Positions 5,351 through 8,304 of a DNA stretch of 8,304 nucleotides are shown here, in pieces (within the stretch, counting starts at the first letter, position 1; the number at the start of each line of letters is the position of its first letter). The stretch spans positions 1 through 8,304 of the forward strand of contig DASYQD010000134.1 of NCBI GenBank assembly GCA_036005845.1. Reading direction: 5' to 3'. The notes under the pieces are model-generated. The model was given only the letters and a program-made list of their open reading frames with translations. It had not been told where the DNA came from and searched no databases. Source of the DNA: DASYQD01 sp036005845. GTDB taxonomy: Bacteria; Acidobacteriota; Thermoanaerobaculia; Multivoradales; JAIOJS01. Position numbers and translations under genes: made by a program.

Positions 5351-7586
5351 ATCGCAGGTGCTCGCGAAAGAACGCGAGCTGCTTTCTGTGCAGAGCCAGC
5401 GCCACCTCGGGATCGGGCGTCATGTGCGTCGCGGCCACCGGCAGCAGCTCGAAGTCCTTGCCGGCGCGGAAGAGGGCCTGCACGAGGCCGAGGCTGTTGG
5501 CGAAGTAGACGTTGTCGTCGCTGGTGCCGTGGATGACGAGCAGCGGACGGGTGAGCTCCGCCGCGTGCTGGATGGCGCTCGTCCGCTTGTAGCCCTCGGG
5601 ATTCTCCTGCGGGGTCTGCATGTAGCGCTCGGTGTAGAAGGTGTCGTAGAGCCCCCAGTCGGTCACCGGCGCGCCGGCCACGGCGGCCTTGTAGACGTCG
5701 GGGCGCAGCAACACCGCCATGGCGCTGGCGTAGCCGCCGAAGGACCAGCCGTAGATGCCGACGCGGTCCAAGTCGAGCTCCGGGTAGCGGGCGCCGAGCG
5801 CCTGCAGCGCGTCGACCTGGTCGCGCAACGCCACGGTGATCAGGTCCTTGTGTACGGCGCGCAGCCAGTCGTGGCCGCGGCTGGGCGTGCCGCGGCCGTC
5901 GATGGCGACCACGATGAAGCCGGCATCGGCGTACCACTGCTCGAGCAGGTAGCTGCGCGGCGAGCGGCGCACCATCTGCGAGGTCGGCCCGGCGTAGACG
6001 TGGACGAGCACCGGGTAGCGCCTGCCTTTCTCGGCGCCGCTCCCGAAGGCGCGCGGCCGCACGATGGCGGCGTGGAAATCTCGGCCGTCGGCCTTGGCGA
6101 GGGTCCACTCGACCTTCGGCAGCCAGGGCGGCTCCTCGGCGACCGCCGGCAACTCGCCCGCCACCGTGCCGTCCGGCCGCCGCACGTCCCAGCGCCGGCT
6201 GCCGTCCACGGGCGACGACGAGGTGACCGTCCAGCCGCCGGCGCGCGCGACGGTGACGCCGTGCACGCCGTCTTCGCGCGTGACGAGCTGAGGCGCGCCG
6301 GTGAGCGGCACCCGCCAGATCTGCGACTGCGTCGGGTCGGACGAGGCGACCACCCAAGCTGTCTTCGTCGCGTCGTCGAAGCCGGCGAAGCGCTGATAAC
6401 CGAAGCCCGGCGGCGTGACCTCGCGATCGAGCGCGCCGTCGGCCTTGTGCAGCTCGAGCTGCCATTGGCCGCTGCGTTCGCTCGCCCACAGGAAGCCGCT
6501 GCCGTCGGCAAGCCAGCGCGGCAGCTCGGGATCGGGCAGGTCGAGCCACGCCGGATCGGTGTCGGTGAGCAGCGTGCGCGTCGCACCCGTCGCCTCGTCG
6601 GCGGCGAGGATCGCCAGCTCGGTCTGCGCGTGGTTCATCACCACCAGCGTCAACGGCCCGCGGTCGGGCCAGTGGACGCGTGCGAGATACGGCCAGCGCG
6701 CGTGGTCCCACTCGATCCACCGCGTCTCGCCGCCGGCGATCGGGATGACGCCGAGCGTCACGTCTGCGTTCGGAGTGCCCGCGCGTGGGTAGCGGAACGG
6801 TGTCGGCGCGCGGTCGGGGTGCGCCGGGTCGGCGACGTAGAGCGTGTCGACTTTCGAAAGATCGTTGCGTTGGTAGGCGATGCGCGTGCCGTCGGGCGAC
6901 CACCAGTAGCCGCGCGTGCGGTCCATCTCCTCCTGGGCGACGAACTCGGCGACGGCGTTCTCGACGTCGGCGCCAGGGCGCGTGGTCAGGCGCCGCGGCT
7001 TCGCGCCCGCCTGCGCGTCGACCACCCAGAGATCGCCGTCGATGACGAAGGCGACGCGGTCGCCAGCCGGCGCGAGCTGCGGGTCGTAGGGGAAACCGGC
7101 GCCGGTGTCGAGCTCGGCGATCTTGCTGGCCGCACGCTCGACTAGAAAGAGCCGATCCGACAGCGGCACCAGCAGCCGCTTACCGTCTTTCGACAGCTCG
7201 AAGCCGCCGATGCCGCGCGTCGCCTTGCGGATGCGCTCGCGGCGCGCCTTCTCCTCGGCCGAGAGCTGCTCCTCGCCGCCGCCGAGGAGCGTCCCGGCAT
7301 CGAGCACGCGGCGCACTTCCCCGCTCTGCGCGTCGCGCTCGTAGAGATCGCCGACGAAGCTCCGCGGCCCGGTGCGGGTGAAGAGCACGTCGCCGTCGGG
7401 CGCGATCGCCGTCTCCTGCGGCGTGCCGAGGCGGAAGCCGTAGGTGGCGGCGAACTGGCGGATGAAAGCTTCGTCGAACGCCGGCGGCAATGTCACGGGC
7501 GCCGGCGCCTCGGCCGCGAAGACCGGCGCCACGGCAGAAAGAACGACGAGCGGCAGGAAGACGAACGAGGCGGCGGATCGGCGCAT
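5349..7586 (-). CDS. Secreted S9B dipeptidyl peptidase IV-like prolyl peptidase
   Basis: A 745-residue serine peptidase of the DPP-IV subfamily, which removes N-terminal dipeptides, usually with Pro or Ala in second position. Order: signal peptide (1-25, hydrophobic core 8-20, cleavage near V-F-A-A); beta-propeller (about 60-480); alpha/beta-hydrolase domain (about 490-745). The catalytic triad is complete: Ser615 in G-W-S-F-G-G-Y, Asp690 in H-G-T-S-D-D-N-V, and His721 in A-T-H-M-T-P-D-P. The glutamate pair that holds the substrate amino terminus is present (Glu219-Glu220 in A-Q-E-E-M-D-R), as is the oxyanion Tyr531 in V-Y-A-G-P. This supports an active exopeptidase rather than an oligopeptidase. 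It is probably periplasmic or extracellular and used for peptide scavenging. The start is the ATG at 7586, which opens the signal peptide; TATCCT lies 7 nt upstream. It is 47 bp downstream of the DinB-family gene. Confidence 0.95.
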   Translation of the reverse strand: MRRSAASFVFLPLVVLSAVAPVFAAEAPAPVTLPPAFDEAFIRQFAATYGFRLGTPQETAIAPDGDVLFTRTGPRSFVGDLYERDAQSGEVRRVLDAGTLLGGGEEQLSAEEKARRERIRKATRGIGGFELSKDGKRLLVPLSDRLFLVERAASKIAELDTGAGFPYDPQLAPAGDRVAFVIDGDLWVVDAQAGAKPRRLTTRPGADVENAVAEFVAQEEMDRTRGYWWSPDGTRIAYQRNDLSKVDTLYVADPAHPDRAPTPFRYPRAGTPNADVTLGVIPIAGGETRWIEWDHARWPYLARVHWPDRGPLTLVVMNHAQTELAILAADEATGATRTLLTDTDPAWLDLPDPELPRWLADGSGFLWASERSGQWQLELHKADGALDREVTPPGFGYQRFAGFDDATKTAWVVASSDPTQSQIWRVPLTGAPQLVTREDGVHGVTVARAGGWTVTSSSPVDGSRRWDVRRPDGTVAGELPAVAEEPPWLPKVEWTLAKADGRDFHAAIVRPRAFGSGAEKGRRYPVLVHVYAGPTSQMVRRSPRSYLLEQWYADAGFIVVAIDGRGTPSRGHDWLRAVHKDLITVALRDQVDALQALGARYPELDLDRVGIYGWSFGGYASAMAVLLRPDVYKAAVAGAPVTDWGLYDTFYTERYMQTPQENPEGYKRTSAIQHAAELTRPLLVIHGTSDDNVYFANSLGLVQALFRAGKDFELLPVAATHMTPDPEVALALHRKQLAFFREHLR

Positions 7587-7593
7587 GCGCCGG

Positions 7594-7599
7594 AGGATA
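7594..7599 (-). promoter_or_regulatory. Putative -10 element (TATCCT) of the S9 peptidase gene
   Basis: The minus strand reads TATCCT, 4 of 6 matches to TATAAT, with exactly 7 nt (CCGGCGC) between it and the ATG at 7586. This places the transcription start at the start codon, making a leaderless mRNA. No -35 match is visible. If real, the peptidase is transcribed independently of the upstream DinB-family gene. Confidence 0.4.
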
Positions 7600-7620
7600 C
7601 GCCGAGCCGCCGCCGCCACG

Positions 7621-7635
7621 AGCGCGATGCGCGCT
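7621..7635. terminator. Hairpin overlapping the DinB-family gene stop (terminator candidate)
   Basis: AGCGCG (7621-7626) and CGCGCT (7630-7635) form a perfect 6-bp, almost all-GC inverted repeat with a 3-nt loop. On the minus strand it starts at the second base of the TAG stop. It would separate the DinB-family transcript from that of the S9 peptidase. No U-run follows, so it may act with Rho or as a 3' end stabiliser. Confidence 0.4.
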
Positions 7636-8173
7636 ACGTCGCCGCCGCGGTCTCGGCCTTGGGCGCCTGCGCCGCGCGCATGGCCGCCATCTCCTCGCGG
7701 TTGGGCCCGTACATGCCGGGGCTGCAGCCGCCCGACATGCGGCACATCAGCGAGAGCTGGCCGCGGTGGTGGATGAGGTGGAAGAGGATCCCCTCCCACA
7801 GGATGCCGCCGATCGGGCGCTCGCTGCCGTCGAAGAACTTCACCTTCGTGCCGAGGTCCTCCGGCTTGAGCTTCTGGATGCGCGCCACCGCATCGGCATG
7901 CACGCGCTCGAAGCCGGGCGCCAGCTCGGCGATGGTGCGCGGCCGCTCGATGCCGGACGGCTTGGGGCCGCCCATGCTGAAGTCGCGCCGCTCGATGCAG
8001 AAGCTCATGTAGGCATCGCCCTCGGCCAGGTGCCACGCCATCTCGCCGATCGACCGGCCGCTGCTGTCCGGCCGGAAGTCGTACGAGTCTTCCGGCAGGG
8101 CGCGCAGCATCGCCGCCGTCTTCTTCGCCTCTTCGTCCCACACGCGCAGAAACGTCTCGAGCTCACTCGCCAT
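7634..8173 (-). CDS. DinB/YfiT-like metal-binding protein
   Basis: A 179-residue cytoplasmic four-helix-bundle protein of the DinB-like family (not the DNA polymerase IV called DinB in E. coli). The metal-ligand histidines are in place: His48 in E-M-A-W-H-L-A, and His132 with His136 in F-H-L-I-H-H-R-G-Q-L, the HxxxH typical of the family. The N-terminal helix holds L-E-T-F-L-R-V-W and the length is normal. Members bind a divalent metal; some are thiol-dependent S-transferases and others are damage-induced proteins of unknown role. The precise substrate cannot be read from sequence. The ATG at 8173 is well supported by AAGGGAG 7 nt upstream. The C-terminal tail (about 160-179) is Ala-rich and likely disordered. 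It ends with TAG inside a short hairpin, 47 bp before the S9 peptidase. Confidence 0.9.
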   Translation of the reverse strand: MASELETFLRVWDEEAKKTAAMLRALPEDSYDFRPDSSGRSIGEMAWHLAEGDAYMSFCIERRDFSMGGPKPSGIERPRTIAELAPGFERVHADAVARIQKLKPEDLGTKVKFFDGSERPIGGILWEGILFHLIHHRGQLSLMCRMSGGCSPGMYGPNREEMAAMRAAQAPKAETAAAT

Positions 8174-8180
8174 GGTCTGT

Positions 8181-8187
8181 CTCCCTT
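8181..8187 (-). promoter_or_regulatory. Shine-Dalgarno of the DinB-family gene
   Basis: The minus strand reads AAGGGAG, ending 7 nt before the ATG at 8173. It is the clearest ribosome binding site in the window and fixes the start of this gene. Confidence 0.75.
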
Positions 8188-8199
8188 TCGCTTGGTCGT

Positions 8200-8216
8200 G
8201 CGGTCCGTTGGACCGC
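8200..8216. promoter_or_regulatory. Perfect 7-bp inverted repeat in the DinB-family gene leader
   Basis: GCGGTCC (8200-8206) and GGACCGC (8210-8216) are perfect inverted repeats around a 3-nt GTT spacer, 26 bp before the ATG. On the minus strand TAAGGT (8224-8229) is a weak -10 candidate that would place the transcription start near 8217, right at the repeat. It could be a repressor operator over the start site or a stable 5' hairpin in the mRNA. Confidence 0.45.
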
Positions 8217-8221
8217 TGTTC

Positions 8222-8300
8222 TCACCTTAGTCGAACGGCGTGGCGACGAATCGACATCTGTGCCACGGAACGCTCACCGACGCCTCACCGGTCGGTCACT
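8222..8300. repeat. GGTGA-type repeats with 11-bp periodicity upstream of the DinB-family gene
   Basis: On the + strand TCACC, TCACC and TCACT begin at 8274, 8285 and 8296, exactly 11 bp apart (GGTGA, GGTGA, AGTGA on the minus strand). A further TCACC begins at 8222, next to the candidate -10. One-turn spacing puts the copies on the same DNA face, as in regulator binding arrays. An overlapping inverted repeat, ACCGAC (8276-8281) and GTCGGT (8291-8296), is also present. The array may continue past the window edge. No ORF is seen in 8174-8304. Confidence 0.4.
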
Positions 8301-8304
8301 CGCC

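Noticed and set aside
4507..6903. A 798-codon open frame on the - strand
   Set aside because: It crosses from inside the S9 peptidase gene (wrong frame) into the antisense of the esterase-family gene and has no recognisable domain; both overlapped genes carry intact catalytic motifs.
3690..7145. A 1151-codon open frame on the + strand
   Set aside because: It runs out of frame through the esterase-family gene and antisense to the S9 peptidase, has Arg/Ala/Gly-rich composition with no domains, and reflects stop-poor GC-rich DNA.
7634..8173. DNA polymerase IV (dinB)
   Set aside because: The name is shared but the sequence is the small His-ligand DinB/YfiT-like family, with no polymerase motifs.

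Overview
This is a gene-dense, very GC-rich stretch of bacterial chromosome. It carries seven complete protein-coding genes and the tail of an eighth. I see no rRNA, tRNA, CRISPR array, transposase, integrase or phage gene. The mix (secreted DPP-IV-type peptidase, exported thioredoxin-fold protein, stand-alone cytochrome P450, DinB-type metal-binding protein, VanZ-like membrane protein, erythromycin-esterase-family protein) suggests a free-living environmental bacterium from a high-GC Gram-negative lineage such as Acidobacteriota, Myxococcota or Binatota. The sequence alone does not settle the phylum.

Layout. At the left edge, the C-terminus of an unidentified + strand gene (3-215) ends tail-to-tail with, and overlapping, the VanZ-like gene. 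Four collinear minus-strand genes follow, transcribed right to left: TPR protein (3763-3221), signal-peptide thioredoxin-fold protein (3145-2327), cytochrome P450 (2247-886) and VanZ-like membrane protein (802-200). They are separated by 75, 79 and 83 bp. A 170-bp divergent region (3764-3933) separates this block from a + strand erythromycin-esterase-family protein (3934-5337). That gene converges, with 11 bp between stops, on an S9/DPP-IV-like prolyl peptidase (7586-5349). The peptidase lies 47 bp downstream of a DinB-family gene (8173-7634) on the same strand. The right edge (8174-8304) is noncoding and repeat-bearing, upstream of dinB.

How the genes work together. No single pathway joins them. 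Four products have export or membrane signals (VanZ-like, thioredoxin-fold, esterase-family, peptidase), so the window leans toward envelope functions. The P450 has no redox partner here.

Regulation. The clearest Shine-Dalgarno is before dinB. At least three other genes (VanZ-like, esterase-family, peptidase) instead have a TANNNT -10-like hexamer only 6-10 nt before the ATG, as expected for leaderless or nearly leaderless mRNAs. The TPR gene has a GATAAT overlapping its ATG and a GGAGG inside the assigned reading frame, so its true start is open to question. Five of the eight stop codons are TAG, unusual for such GC-rich DNA, and three genes end in short perfect inverted repeats that overlap the stop. 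I did not find a convincing new multi-gene system. The points most worth a second look are the start-site architecture, the GGTGA repeats with 11-bp periodicity plus a hairpin upstream of dinB, and the unassigned N-terminal domain of the thioredoxin-fold protein.
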